DNA of 44,623 bases from JAOPZW01 sp034664395. GTDB taxonomy: Bacteria; Actinomycetota; Thermoleophilia; Solirubrobacterales; Solirubrobacteraceae. The notes below the pieces were generated by a model. It did not search any database and was not told the origin of the DNA. It worked only from the letters and a program-made list of their open reading frames with translations. The DNA lies in assembly GCA_034664395.1 (NCBI GenBank), contig JAXDHQ010000157.1, positions 1 to 44,623 of the forward strand. Reading direction: 5' to 3'. Both the position numbers and the translations under genes were made by a program. Below, in pieces: positions 24,927 to 35,495 of the stretch (position 1 is its first letter; the number at the start of each line of letters is the position of its first letter).

Positions 24927-25561
24927 TCAGAACTCCTTCGGGGTGAGCAGGATGGTGAGGTGGCTCGTGCGCTTGCGGATGCGCGTCGCGCGCCCCATGG
25001 CGCGCGGGCGGAAGCGCTTGAGCGTGGGCCCCTCGTCGGCGGTGACCGACGCGATGCGCAGGTCCTCGCCGATCAGCTCGTGGTTGTGCTCGGCGTTGGC
25101 CACGGCGGACTCGAGCAGCTTGCTCCAGTCGCGGGCCACCGCGCGAGGGGTGTGGGCCAGGATGGCGCGGGCCTCCTGGACGGACTTGCCGCGGATGTGA
25201 TCGCAGACCAGCCGGGCCTTGCGCGCCGAGGTGCGGACGTACTTCGCCTGCGCGCGCACCTGGACGCGCTCCTGCTCGGGGCGCCGGCGCGGCGCGGCCT
25301 TGGCCGCCTCGCGGGCGCTCTCCTTGCCGACGCCGGTCGCCTCGGCGGCCGTGGGCTCGGGCTCCTTGCGGGCGCGCGAGCGGCGCCGCGGCTTGGCCTC
25401 GGCGGCCTCCTCGGGCTCGGCCGCGACCTCGACCTCGGGCGCCTCGGCCTGGGCCTCGGCAGCCTCGACCGCCGCGGCCTCCTTGGCCTCGGTCGCCTCG
25501 ACCTCGGCCTTCTCGGCCTCGGCCGGCTTGCCCTGGCTCGGGTCGCCTGGCTTGCTCGGCG

Positions 25562-25565
<4 letters not shown>
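24927..25565 (-). CDS. rplV: 50S ribosomal protein L22 with ~100-residue N-terminal extension
   Basis: L22 lines the exit tunnel with its beta-hairpin and exposes its globular part outside. The core starts near residue 101 (VQVRAQAKYVRTSARKARLV) and ends with RPRAMGRATRIRKRTSHLTI. Residues 1-55 are acidic (Glu/Ala/Lys), and 56-100 mix Arg-rich and Pro/Glu segments. The start ATG 25565 overlaps rpsS by 4 nt, as elsewhere in the operon. The product is 212 residues against about 110 in E. coli. It is a second N-terminally extended ribosomal protein in this operon. Confidence 0.93.
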
Positions 25566-25830
<265 letters not shown>

Positions 25831-25834
<4 letters not shown>

Positions 25835-26673
25835 CGCTTGCCCTTCCCACGGCGGCGACCGCGGACGATGTAGCGGTCCGACGCCTTGTTCTTCTTTCGC
25901 GTGCGGTAGCCCAGGGTGGGCACGCCCCAAGGGGTCACGGGGTGGCGCCCGGGCGTCGTGGAGCCCTCGCCTCCGCCGTGCGGGTGGTCGACCGGGTTCA
26001 TGGCCGTGCCGCGCGTCTGCGGGCGCACGCCCATGTGCCGCTTGCGGCCGGCCTTGCCGACCTTGACGTTCTGGTGATCGGCGTTGCCGATCGTGCCGAC
26101 GGTCGCCCGGCAGTCGGCGCGCACCATGCGCATCTCGCCCGAGGGCAGGCGCAGGGTGGCGTAGTCGCCCTCCTTGGCCATGAGCTGCACGCCCGTGCCG
26201 GCCGAGCGGGCGAGCTGGCCGCCGCGCCCCGGCTGGAGCTCGACGTTGTGCACCACGGTGCCGACCGGCATGTTGCTCAGCGGCAGCGCGTTGCCCACCG
26301 AGATCTCGGCGTCCGGGCCCGACTGGACGCTCATCCCGACCGACAGGCGGTTGGGCGCGAGGATGTAGGCCTTCACGCCGTCGACGTAGTGCAGCAACGC
26401 GATGTACGCCGACCGGTTGGGGTCGTACTCGATGGCGGCGACCTTGGCGGGCACGCCGTCCTTGCGCCGCTTGAAGTCGATCCGGCGATAGAGGCGCTTG
26501 GCGCCGCCGCCGCGGTGACGCGCGGTCTTGCGGCCGCGCGAGTTGCGCCCGCCGCTCTTGGTCAGGCCCTCGACCAGGCTCTTCTCGGGCTCGGTCTTGG
26601 TGACCTCGGCGAAGTCCGGGTAGGTGGCGAAGCGGCGGCCGGGGCTCGTGGGCTTGGGCTTGCGGATCGGCAT
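25831..26673 (-). CDS. rplB: 50S ribosomal protein L2
   Basis: L2 is one of the largest and most conserved 50S proteins and lies close to the peptidyl-transferase centre. The product is 280 residues. The C-terminal signature RGTAMNPVDHPHGGGEG contains the conserved His important for activity. The N-terminus MPIRKPKPTSPGRRFATYPD is normal. It is 7 nt downstream of rplW. Confidence 0.98.
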
Positions 26674-26680
26674 CGTGGAG

Positions 26681-26980
26681 CTACCCCTCGAGGCCCTGCA
26701 GGCCCTGGAAGATCGGGATCGTGTCGCCCGCGCGCACCTGCACGATCGCCTTCTTCCACGACCGCGTGCGGCCGGAGGTCAGGCCGCGGCGCTTGGGCTT
26801 GGACTTCACCGACGCGGTGCGGACCCCGACGACCTTGACGTCGAACAGGGCCTCGACCGCCTGGCGGATCTGCGTCTTGTGCGCCCGCGGGTGCACGCGG
26901 AACGTGTAGCGGTCGTTGGCGGCGAGCACGTAGCTCTTCTCGCTGACGACGGGGCGGATGATCACCTGCGAATGATCCAT
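26681..26980 (-). CDS. rplW: 50S ribosomal protein L23
   Basis: L23 at the tunnel exit is the docking point for trigger factor and SRP. The 99-residue product starts MDHSQVIIRPVVSEKSYVLA and includes NDRYTFRVHPRAHKTQIRQA and the C-terminal segment RAGDTIPIFQGLQGLEG. The trigger-factor contact Glu (VSEKS) is present. It starts 2 nt after rplD. Confidence 0.97.
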   Translation of the reverse strand: MDHSQVIIRPVVSEKSYVLAANDRYTFRVHPRAHKTQIRQAVEALFDVKVVGVRTASVKSKPKRRGLTSGRTRSWKKAIVQVRAGDTIPIFQGLQGLEG

Positions 26981-26982
26981 GG

Positions 26983-27630
26983 CTACGCGGCCTCCTCGTC
27001 TGCGGCGGCGAGCTTCTCGCCCTTGGCCCGCTTGGTCAGCTCGTCGAGCGCGTCCTCGGAGATGAGCACCGACGCGGCGCCGACGAGGTCGGCGACGCCG
27101 CAGTTGCTCGAGGGCAGCACCGACACGCGCTGGAGGTTGCGGAAGGAGAGCGAGACGTCGGCCTGGGCCTCGCTGAGGACCACCAGCACCGAGCCGCCGC
27201 CGGACCAGCCGGCGATGAGCTCGTGCGCCTTCTTCGTCGAGGGCGTGTCGAACGGCGACGGGTCGAGGATCGCGATGGTGCCGCGCTCGGCGTGGATGCT
27301 GAGCGCGCTGCGCAGCGCGGCGCGGCGCTCCTTGCGGTTGACCTTGACCGTGTAGCCGCGCGGCTGGGGCCCGAACACGGTGCCGCCGCCGACCCAGATG
27401 GGCGAGCGCGACGAGCCCGCGCGGGCGCGGCCGGTGCCCTTCTGGCGCCAGGGCTTGGCCCCGCCGCCGCGGACCTCGCCGCGCGTCTTGGTCGACGCCG
27501 TGCCCCGCCGGCGCGCGTTGAGCTCCGCGCGCACCGACTCGTGGACGAGCGGGCCGTTGAAGCGCGCGCCGAAGGCGACGTCGTCGAGCTTGACCTTCTT
27601 GGAGCCGCCGAGGATCGGAGCGTCAGCCAT
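26983..27630 (-). CDS. rplD: 50S ribosomal protein L4
   Basis: L4 lines the exit tunnel with a long loop and, in E. coli, represses its own S10 operon. The product is 215 residues: the loop region KTRGEVRGGGAKPWRQKGTG and RARAGSSRSPIWVGGGTVFG is intact. Its ATG overlaps the rplC stop by 8 nt (ATGGCTGA). No S10-type leader hairpin for L4 autoregulation can be named with confidence upstream of rpsJ. Confidence 0.97.
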   Translation of the reverse strand: MADAPILGGSKKVKLDDVAFGARFNGPLVHESVRAELNARRRGTASTKTRGEVRGGGAKPWRQKGTGRARAGSSRSPIWVGGGTVFGPQPRGYTVKVNRKERRAALRSALSIHAERGTIAILDPSPFDTPSTKKAHELIAGWSGGGSVLVVLSEAQADVSLSFRNLQRVSVLPSSNCGVADLVGAASVLISEDALDELTKRAKGEKLAAADEEAA

Positions 27631-28240
27631 CGGTGCGGACCTCCACGACGCCGTTCCGGGGACCCGGGACCGAGCCGCGCACGAGCAGCAGGTTGCGCTC
27701 GGCGTCGACGCGGACGATCTCCAGGCCCTTCTGGGTGACGCGCTTGTTGCCCATCTGGCCCGGGCCGCGGATGCCCTTGAACACGCGCGCGGGATAGGCC
27801 GCGGCGCCGATCGAGCCGGGACCGCGGACGTTGTGCGAGCCGTGCGAGACGGGTCCGCGGGAGAAGCCGTGGCGCTTGACCGTGCCCTGGAAGCCCTTGC
27901 CCTTGGAGACCCCGGAGATCTTCACGTGGTCGCCCTCGGCGAACGTCTCGGCGGTCACGGTCTGGCCGACCTGCAGCTCGCCCGCCTCGTCGCGGAACTC
28001 GACCAGGTGCTTCATGGGCGGCGCGTCGGCCTTCTTGAGGTGGCCGAGCTCGGGCTTGGAGAGGTGCTTCTCCTTGACCAAGCCGAACGCGAGCTGGACG
28101 GCCTCGTAGCCGTCGCGGTCCAGGGTCCGGATGCCGGTGACCGGGCACGGCCCCGCCTCCAGGACGGTGACGCGCTCGACGCGGCCATCCTCCAGGAAGA
28201 GCTGGGTCATCCCGAGCTTCTTGGCGAGGATCGCGGGCAT
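27623..28240 (-). CDS. rplC: 50S ribosomal protein L3
   Basis: L3 is an early 50S assembly protein whose finger reaches towards the A-site. The 205-residue product starts MPAILAKKLGMTQLFLEDGR and has the typical GKGFQGTVKRHGFSRGPVSH and GSIGAAAYPARVFKGIRGPG blocks. The glutamine that is methylated in some bacteria (MGNKRVTQ region) is present. It begins 4 nt after rpsJ. Confidence 0.98.
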   Translation of the reverse strand: MPAILAKKLGMTQLFLEDGRVERVTVLEAGPCPVTGIRTLDRDGYEAVQLAFGLVKEKHLSKPELGHLKKADAPPMKHLVEFRDEAGELQVGQTVTAETFAEGDHVKISGVSKGKGFQGTVKRHGFSRGPVSHGSHNVRGPGSIGAAAYPARVFKGIRGPGQMGNKRVTQKGLEIVRVDAERNLLLVRGSVPGPRNGVVEVRTDG

Positions 28241-28244
28241 CAGG

Positions 28245-28571
28245 TCACCCGGCCAGCCGGATCTCGATGTCGACCCCGGCGGGCAGGTGGTCGAGGCGCT
28301 GGAGCGAGTCGACCGTCTTGGGCGTCGGCTGGTGGATGTCGATGAGCCGCTTGTGCGTGCGGATCTCGAAGTGCTCGCGCGAGTCCTTGTCCTTGAACGG
28401 CGAGCGGATGACGCAGTAGACGTTCTTCTCGGTCGGCAGCGGAACGGGCCCGGACACGGTCGCGCCGGTACGGGTCGCCGTCTCGACGATCTCCTTGGCA
28501 GCGGTCTCGATGGCCGAGTGGTCGTACGCCTTGAGGCGGATGCGGATCTTGTTCTGAGTGGCGGTCGCCAT
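28245..28571 (-). CDS. rpsJ: 30S ribosomal protein S10
   Basis: S10 (also NusE) serves both the 30S head and transcription antitermination with NusB. The product is 108 residues, MATATQNKIRIRLKAYDHSA, with the conserved PLPTEKNVYCVIRSPFKDKD and REHFEIRTHKRLIDIHQPTP. It opens the S10 cluster. A weak AGAAAAG lies before ATG 28571. The 140-nt gap to tuf contains two strong hairpins and no promoter I can name with confidence. Confidence 0.98.
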   Translation of the reverse strand: MATATQNKIRIRLKAYDHSAIETAAKEIVETATRTGATVSGPVPLPTEKNVYCVIRSPFKDKDSREHFEIRTHKRLIDIHQPTPKTVDSLQRLDHLPAGVDIEIRLAG

Positions 28572-28625
28572 GTCTTTTCTGTCTTGCGTCTGGTGTGAAG
28601 TCTGTGCTGGGTTACTGCGCCAGAA

Positions 28626-28648
28626 AGGGCCCCGCCCCGCGGGGCCCT
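28626..28648 (-). terminator. GC-rich hairpin between tuf and rpsJ
   Basis: AGGGCCCCGC (28626-28635) pairs perfectly with GCGGGGCCCT (28639-28648) around a 3-nt loop. On the minus strand the stem is followed by TTTCTG, a short T-rich stretch. It is an intrinsic-terminator-like element ending tuf transcripts or attenuating read-through into rpsJ. Confidence 0.6.
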
Positions 28649-28675
28649 CGAAATGAACGTCGTATCGGGCGGTTA

Positions 28676-28707
28676 CGCGGAGGGCGGGCCGCGGCCCGCC
28701 CTCCGCG
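28676..28707 (-). terminator. 32-nt perfect palindrome immediately after tuf
   Basis: The 32 nt 28676-28707 read the same on both strands (arm CGCGGAGGGCGGGCC, centre GC). They begin 4 nt after the tuf stop. The RNA would form a very stable stem. No T-run follows directly, so it may act as an RNA 3'-end stabiliser or a factor-assisted terminator together with the hairpin 27 nt further on. Confidence 0.6.
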
Positions 28708-28711
28708 GGAA

Positions 28712-29888
<1,177 letters not shown>

Positions 29889-29896
<8 letters not shown>

Positions 29897-29944
29897 GTTC
29901 TTCTAGCTCCTCTTGGACGAACTTGCGAAAACTATCGAATCTGG

Positions 29945-29948
<4 letters not shown>
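29889..29948 (-). CDS. Possible 19-codon minicistron bridging fusA and tuf
   Basis: ATG 29948 overlaps the fusA stop as ATGA. The frame reads MTRFDSFRKFVQEELEERG and stops with TAA at 29889, overlapping the tuf start as GTGGCTAA (8 nt). It therefore tiles the whole intergenic gap, and its last third contains the tuf ribosome site. The same 4-nt and 8-nt overlap styles occur elsewhere in this cluster. Its first half (AGATTCGATAGTTTTCGC) is AT-rich compared with surrounding DNA, which could also mean a promoter or RNA element. Coding status is uncertain; ribosome transit through it could couple tuf to fusA translation. Confidence 0.35.
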
Positions 29949-32047
<2,099 letters not shown>

Positions 32048-32076
32048 TGATCAGCTCAGGTGATCGGAGTTTGGGC

Positions 32077-32101
32077 AAAAAGAACGGGCCCCTCGGGCCC
32101 G
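32077..32101 (-). terminator. Terminator-like hairpin with T-run in the fusA leader
   Basis: CGGGCCC (32085-32091) pairs with GGGCCCG (32095-32101) around a 3-nt loop. On the minus strand the stem is followed by TTCTTTTT (32084-32077). The T-run ends 29 nt before the fusA start codon. There is too little room for a promoter between it and fusA, so it looks like an attenuator in the fusA 5' leader. Confidence 0.7.
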
Positions 32102-32164
32102 CACGCACGACAGCCGGATTGCCTTGGTGCGGCGCTATGTGCTCGAGGTCTCCATTCGGGCGCA

Positions 32165-32225
32165 GACCGTTCGTCGCAGGCGCACGGACACCTGCCGCGC
32201 GTCGGGCGAACGGTCAGCGAATATA
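32165..32225 (-). promoter_or_regulatory. Candidate fusA promoter/leader start and inverted repeat
   Basis: On the minus strand TATATT (32225-32220) is the only clear -10-like hexamer between fusA and the divergent membrane gene; no good -35 is found. Next to it, GACCGTTCG (32165-32173) and CGAACGGTC (32207-32215) form a perfect 9-bp inverted repeat that could be an operator or fold in the leader RNA. A six-codon ATG frame (32155-32135) lies inside the proposed leader, its significance unclear. The plus-strand gene starts at 32233, so both promoters would overlap here. Confidence 0.35.
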
Positions 32226-32232
32226 GCAGAGC

Positions 32233-32736
32233 ATGAGCCACGTTCTTCGTCTCCGGTCGCCCTCCGGCGTCGTGCGCCTGACGTCGGCCGCGGCCGCCCT
32301 CGCCGGGGCGGCGTGCCTGTTCGCCGCGACGTTCTCGACCGTCATCGAGATCCGCGTCGGGACGACCACGCGGCTGGCCGGCCAGGACACGCACCTGTCC
32401 GGCTGGGACCGCCACGGGGCCGCCCTGCTGGTCGTCGCGGCGTTCGCGGTGCTCATGCTGGCCGGAGCCCTGCGGCGCGCGCGCCCGGCGGCCATCGCCG
32501 TCGCGGTGCTCGGGCTCGTCGCGCTGCTGATCGCCGTCGTCGGCGACGCACCCCACCTGCACGAGACCGGCTTCATCGGCGAGGTCTACGAAGGCGCGGC
32601 GGCGGGCCCCAAGGCCGGCTTCTACCTGGAGACCCTCGGCGCGATCCTGCTCCTCGCCGCCGGCACGCTCATGACGGCGCTCGGCACGAGCAAACACCCC
32701 GCCCGCGAGCGCCGCGCGGCGGCCGTGGCCGACTGA
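32233..32736 (+). CDS. Four-helix membrane protein of unknown function
   Basis: The 167-residue product starts at ATG 32233, where an AT-rich ATATAG lies 5-7 nt upstream, so the mRNA may be leaderless. Four hydrophobic segments lie at about 14-35, 62-80, 86-104 and 130-148. The loop between TM1 and TM2 is polar (EIRVGTTTRLAGQDTHLSGW) and the loop before TM4 holds HLHETGFIGEVYEGA, both likely extracytoplasmic. The C-terminus is Arg/Ala-rich and cytosolic. I recognise no family. Its plus-strand position between rpsG and fusA breaks the usual rpsL-rpsG-fusA-tuf order and suggests insertion. Confidence 0.8.
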   Translation: MSHVLRLRSPSGVVRLTSAAAALAGAACLFAATFSTVIEIRVGTTTRLAGQDTHLSGWDRHGAALLVVAAFAVLMLAGALRRARPAAIAVAVLGLVALLIAVVGDAPHLHETGFIGEVYEGAAAGPKAGFYLETLGAILLLAAGTLMTALGTSKHPARERRAAAVAD

Positions 32737-32768
32737 CCGAGACCCTTGTTCCGTCCGCCAGCAGCGGG

Positions 32769-32941
32769 CTGGTGAGGGGTGTCGACGGCGGGCGCGGCGG
32801 ATGCCAGGCGGCGAGCACGGCCGGCTGACGAGGACGCAGCCGCAGCCGATAGCAGCGCTATCGGCCAGGCGAGGACGCGGTCAGGCGGTCGAGCGCAGTC
32901 GCCTGGCGCCGGCGCGGACGCCGGCGGCACCCCTCACCAGC
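32769..32941. repeat. 173-bp concentric imperfect inverted repeat
   Basis: Perfect 14-bp ends GCTGGTGAGGGGTG (32769-32782) and its complement (32928-32941) share the same centre (32855) as a perfect inner 9-bp stem (32845-32853 with 32857-32865, loop AGC). Between them GCCAGGCG (32804-32811) pairs with CGCCTGGC (32900-32907) and an 8-nt block at 32821 pairs with one at 32881 with one mismatch, each one base off-centre. The right end contains the last Trp codon and stop of rpsG. It lies between two convergent genes, so it may be a bidirectional terminator or a MITE-like element. Confidence 0.75.
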
Positions 32942-33404
32942 GATAGTGCGCAAAGGCCTTGTTGGCCTGCGCCATGCGGTAGATGTCGTCCTTGCGCTTG
33001 TACGCCCCGCCCTGCTGCTGCTGGGCCTCGAGGAGCTCGTTGGCCAGCCGCTGGGCCATGGTGCGCTCGCGGCGGTTGCGGGCGAACTCGACGAGCCAGC
33101 GCACGGCGAGCGTCCGCGCGCGGCGCGCGGGGACCTCGACCGGCACCTGGTAGGTCGCACCGCCGACGCGGCGTGAGCGGACCTCGAGGGCGGGGGTGAG
33201 CACCTTGATCGACTGCTCGAGCGACTCGACGGCGTCCTTCCCGGAGCGCTCGGCGAGGATGGCGAGGGCGTCGTAGACGATCCGCTCGGCGGTGGACTTC
33301 TTGCCGTCCAGCATCACCTTGTTGATGACCTGCTGGACGATCCGCGAGCGGTGGACGGCGTCCGGCTCGACTGGCCGGATCTGGGCTGCGGCGCGACGGG
33401 GCAT
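32934..33404 (-). CDS. rpsG: 30S ribosomal protein S7
   Basis: S7 nucleates 30S head assembly and contacts E-site tRNA. It is 156 residues, MPRRAAAQIRPVEPDAVHRS, with the conserved RVGGATYQVPVEVPARRART and the normal C-terminus ANKAFAHYRW. It starts 10 nt after the rpsL stop, with AGGAG about 9 nt before the ATG. The final Trp and stop codons lie in one arm of a 173-bp inverted repeat, yet the C-terminus is intact. Confidence 0.98.
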   Translation of the reverse strand: MPRRAAAQIRPVEPDAVHRSRIVQQVINKVMLDGKKSTAERIVYDALAILAERSGKDAVESLEQSIKVLTPALEVRSRRVGGATYQVPVEVPARRARTLAVRWLVEFARNRRERTMAQRLANELLEAQQQQGGAYKRKDDIYRMAQANKAFAHYRW

Positions 33405-33414
33405 TCGGTGGCTC

Positions 33415-33810
33415 CTACTTCTTCTTCACGCCGTACTGCGAGCGGGCCTTCTTGCGGTCGCTGACGCCGGCGGCGTCCAGCGTTCCGCGCACGACCTTGT
33501 ATCGCACGCCAGGCAGGTCCTTGACGCGGCCGCCGCGCACGAGCACGACCGAGTGCTCCTGCAGGTTGTGGCCCTCGCCGGGGATGTAGGCCGTGACCTC
33601 GATGCCGCCCGAGATGCGGACGCGGGCCACCTTGCGCAGCGCCGAGTTCGGCTTCTTGGGGGTGGTCGTGTACACGCGAGTGCAGACGCCGCGCCGCTGC
33701 GGAGCGGCGACCTTCTTCTTGCGGCCCTTGCCGGACTTGAGGCCCGGCGTGGAGAGCTTCTTGGACTTGGGAGTCCGGCCCTTGCGGACGAGCTGGCTGG
33801 TGGTCGGCAT
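33415..33810 (-). CDS. rpsL: 30S ribosomal protein S12
   Basis: S12 controls decoding accuracy at the A site. The 131-residue product starts MPTTSQLVRKGRTPKSKKLS. Compared with the 124-residue E. coli form it has extra residues in the basic N-terminal loop before APQRRGVCTRVYTT, a variant seen in several actinobacterial lineages. Both lysines linked to streptomycin sensitivity (in TTTPKKPNSALRK and RGGRVKDLPGVRY) are wild type. TACCAT at 33826-33821 is the only -10-like hexamer upstream, without a clear -35. It heads an rpsL-rpsG pair. Confidence 0.98.
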   Translation of the reverse strand: MPTTSQLVRKGRTPKSKKLSTPGLKSGKGRKKKVAAPQRRGVCTRVYTTTPKKPNSALRKVARVRISGGIEVTAYIPGEGHNLQEHSVVLVRGGRVKDLPGVRYKVVRGTLDAAGVSDRKKARSQYGVKKK

Positions 33811-33891
33811 GCGGCGGAGCATGGTAGCAGCGGGCCGCCGCCGAGCGCCGGCCGGATCGCCCGCCCGATCCCGTCCTCGCGCCCGAGTCCG

Positions 33892-33906
33892 CCTAGGATG
33901 GCGCCC
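33892..33906 (+). promoter_or_regulatory. Possible leaderless-transcript -10 motif before the MarR gene
   Basis: CCTAGGATGGCG (33892-33903) contains TAGGAT at 33894-33899, exactly 7 nt before ATG 33907. The same 12-mer with the same spacing occurs before surE on the other strand. A -35 is not evident. The motif favours ATG 33907 over the in-frame ATG 33898, which lies inside it. Confidence 0.4.
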
Positions 33907-34353
33907 ATGGCGAGCACCGTTTCGCGCGTCGACGCGTCGACCGACCTCCGTGAGGCCGTCGGAGCCTTCGCCGCGGCGCAGCGTCGGATGCGCAGCCGCG
34001 ACGCCAAGGGCGGCGGCATGAGCTTCGCCCAATGGCATCTCCTGCGCCGCCTGGCGGAGTGCGACGAGCTGCCGGCCGGCAAGCTCGCCACGGAGGCCGA
34101 CCTCACCCCGGCGTCGGTCACGCAGATGCTCGACCACCTCGCCGAGCTGGGCCTCGTCGAGCGCGTGCGCAGCCACGTCGACCGCCGCGTCGTCCTCAAC
34201 CGGCTGACGCCGGCCGGCCGCGAGCACTTCGAGCGCAAGCCGGCCGAGATCGAGCAGCGCTGGCAGGACGCGCTGAGCGACCTGTCCGCCAGCCAGCTCG
34301 GGCAGGCGGCGCAGGTGCTGAGGCGGATGGTCGAGGTGCTGGACTCCTTCTAG
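33907..34353 (+). CDS. MarR-family transcriptional regulator
   Basis: The 148-residue winged-helix regulator has a DNA-binding region from about residue 40 to 105. Recognition-helix sequence LTPASVTQMLDHLAELGLVE is followed by the wing RSHVDRRVVLNRLTPAG, which has the conserved Asp-Arg pair. N- and C-terminal helices (residues 10-35 and 110-148) should form the dimer interface. MarR proteins usually bind small aromatic or lipophilic ligands and repress a nearby gene. Here the divergent neighbour is rpsL and the convergent one is alanine dehydrogenase (14 bp away), so the target is not obvious; self-regulation is likely. Confidence 0.9.
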   Translation: MASTVSRVDASTDLREAVGAFAAAQRRMRSRDAKGGGMSFAQWHLLRRLAECDELPAGKLATEADLTPASVTQMLDHLAELGLVERVRSHVDRRVVLNRLTPAGREHFERKPAEIEQRWQDALSDLSASQLGQAAQVLRRMVEVLDSF

Positions 34354-34367
34354 GCCGGCGGCGGGCG

Positions 34368-35495
34368 CTACGCCGCCAGCACCGCCAGGGCGTCCTCGGG
34401 CGGGGTGAACTCCAGGCCCTGGTCGGCCGCCACCGGCGCGTAGGTCAACCGGCCGGCCGCGACGTTGAGGCCGCGCATGAACCCCGGGTCGGAGCCCAGC
34501 GCGCGGTGCACGCCGAGGTCGGCGAGCCTGACGAGGTAGGGCATCGTCGCGTTGGTCAGCGCGTACGTGGACGTGATCGGCACCGCGCCGGGCATGTTGG
34601 CCACGCAGTAGTGCGTGATGCCGTCGACCTCGTAGGTCGGTTCGGAGTGCGTGGTCGCGTGCGAGGTCTCGAAGCACCCGCCCTGGTCGATCGAGACGTC
34701 GACGAGCACCGTGTGGCGCTTCATCAGCTTGAGCTGCTCGCGCGTGATGACGTGCGGCGCCTTGGCGCCGTGGACGAGCACCGCGCCGATCACGAGGTCC
34801 ATGTCGGGCAGCCGCGACTCGATCTCCAGCGTCGAGGCGTAGCACGTCGAGCAGCGCCCGTTGAGCAGCACCTCCAGGTCGCGCAGGCGGTCGATCGAGC
34901 GGTCGTAGACGTAGGTCTCGGCGCCCATCCCGATCGCGATCTCGGCCGCGTTCTGACCGACCACGCCGCCGCCGATCACCATCACCTTGCCCGCCGCCAC
35001 CCCGGGCACGCCGCCGAGCAGCAGCCCGCGGCCCCCCAGCGGCTTCTCGAGCATGAACGCCCCCGCCTGCGTCGCGATCTTGCCCGCCACCTCGCTCATC
35101 GGCGCCAGCAGCGGCAGGCGCCCGCGCGCGTCCTCGACCGTCTCGTAGGCCACGCACGTCGCGCCGCTCTCCAGCAGACCGCGCGTCAGCTCGGGATCCG
35201 GCGCCAGGTGCAGGTAGGTGAACAGCGTGTGGCGCGGCGTCAGCCGCGCGACCTCCACCGGCTGGGGCTCCTTGACCTTGACGATGAGCTCGGCCTCGGC
35301 GAACACGGCGTCGGCGTCGGCGGCGATCCGTGCGCCTTGCGCGAGGTACTCCTCGTCGGCGATCGCCGACCCCACGCCGGCGCCGGACTGCACGACCACC
35401 TCGTGGCCGTGATCGGACAGCTCACGCACCCCGGACGGCGTGAGCGCGACCCGGTACTCGTCGGTCTTGATCTCGGTGGGGACGCCAACCTTCAC
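34368..35495 (-). CDS. ald: Alanine dehydrogenase
   Basis: Ald catalyses the reversible NAD-linked oxidation of L-alanine to pyruvate and ammonia. The 375-residue product from GTG 35495 has Arg15, Lys75 and His96, the substrate-binding and catalytic residues known from the Mycobacterium enzyme. The NAD-binding GGGVVG lies at 175-180 within VMVIGGGVVGQNAAEIAIGM. The start overlaps the pucR stop by 4 nt (GTGA), which fixes it. It is the last gene of an operon with an aminotransferase and a PucR regulator, where it probably returns alanine to pyruvate. Confidence 0.95.
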   Translation of the reverse strand: MKVGVPTEIKTDEYRVALTPSGVRELSDHGHEVVVQSGAGVGSAIADEEYLAQGARIAADADAVFAEAELIVKVKEPQPVEVARLTPRHTLFTYLHLAPDPELTRGLLESGATCVAYETVEDARGRLPLLAPMSEVAGKIATQAGAFMLEKPLGGRGLLLGGVPGVAAGKVMVIGGGVVGQNAAEIAIGMGAETYVYDRSIDRLRDLEVLLNGRCSTCYASTLEIESRLPDMDLVIGAVLVHGAKAPHVITREQLKLMKRHTVLVDVSIDQGGCFETSHATTHSEPTYEVDGITHYCVANMPGAVPITSTYALTNATMPYLVRLADLGVHRALGSDPGFMRGLNVAAGRLTYAPVAADQGLEFTPPEDALAVLAA

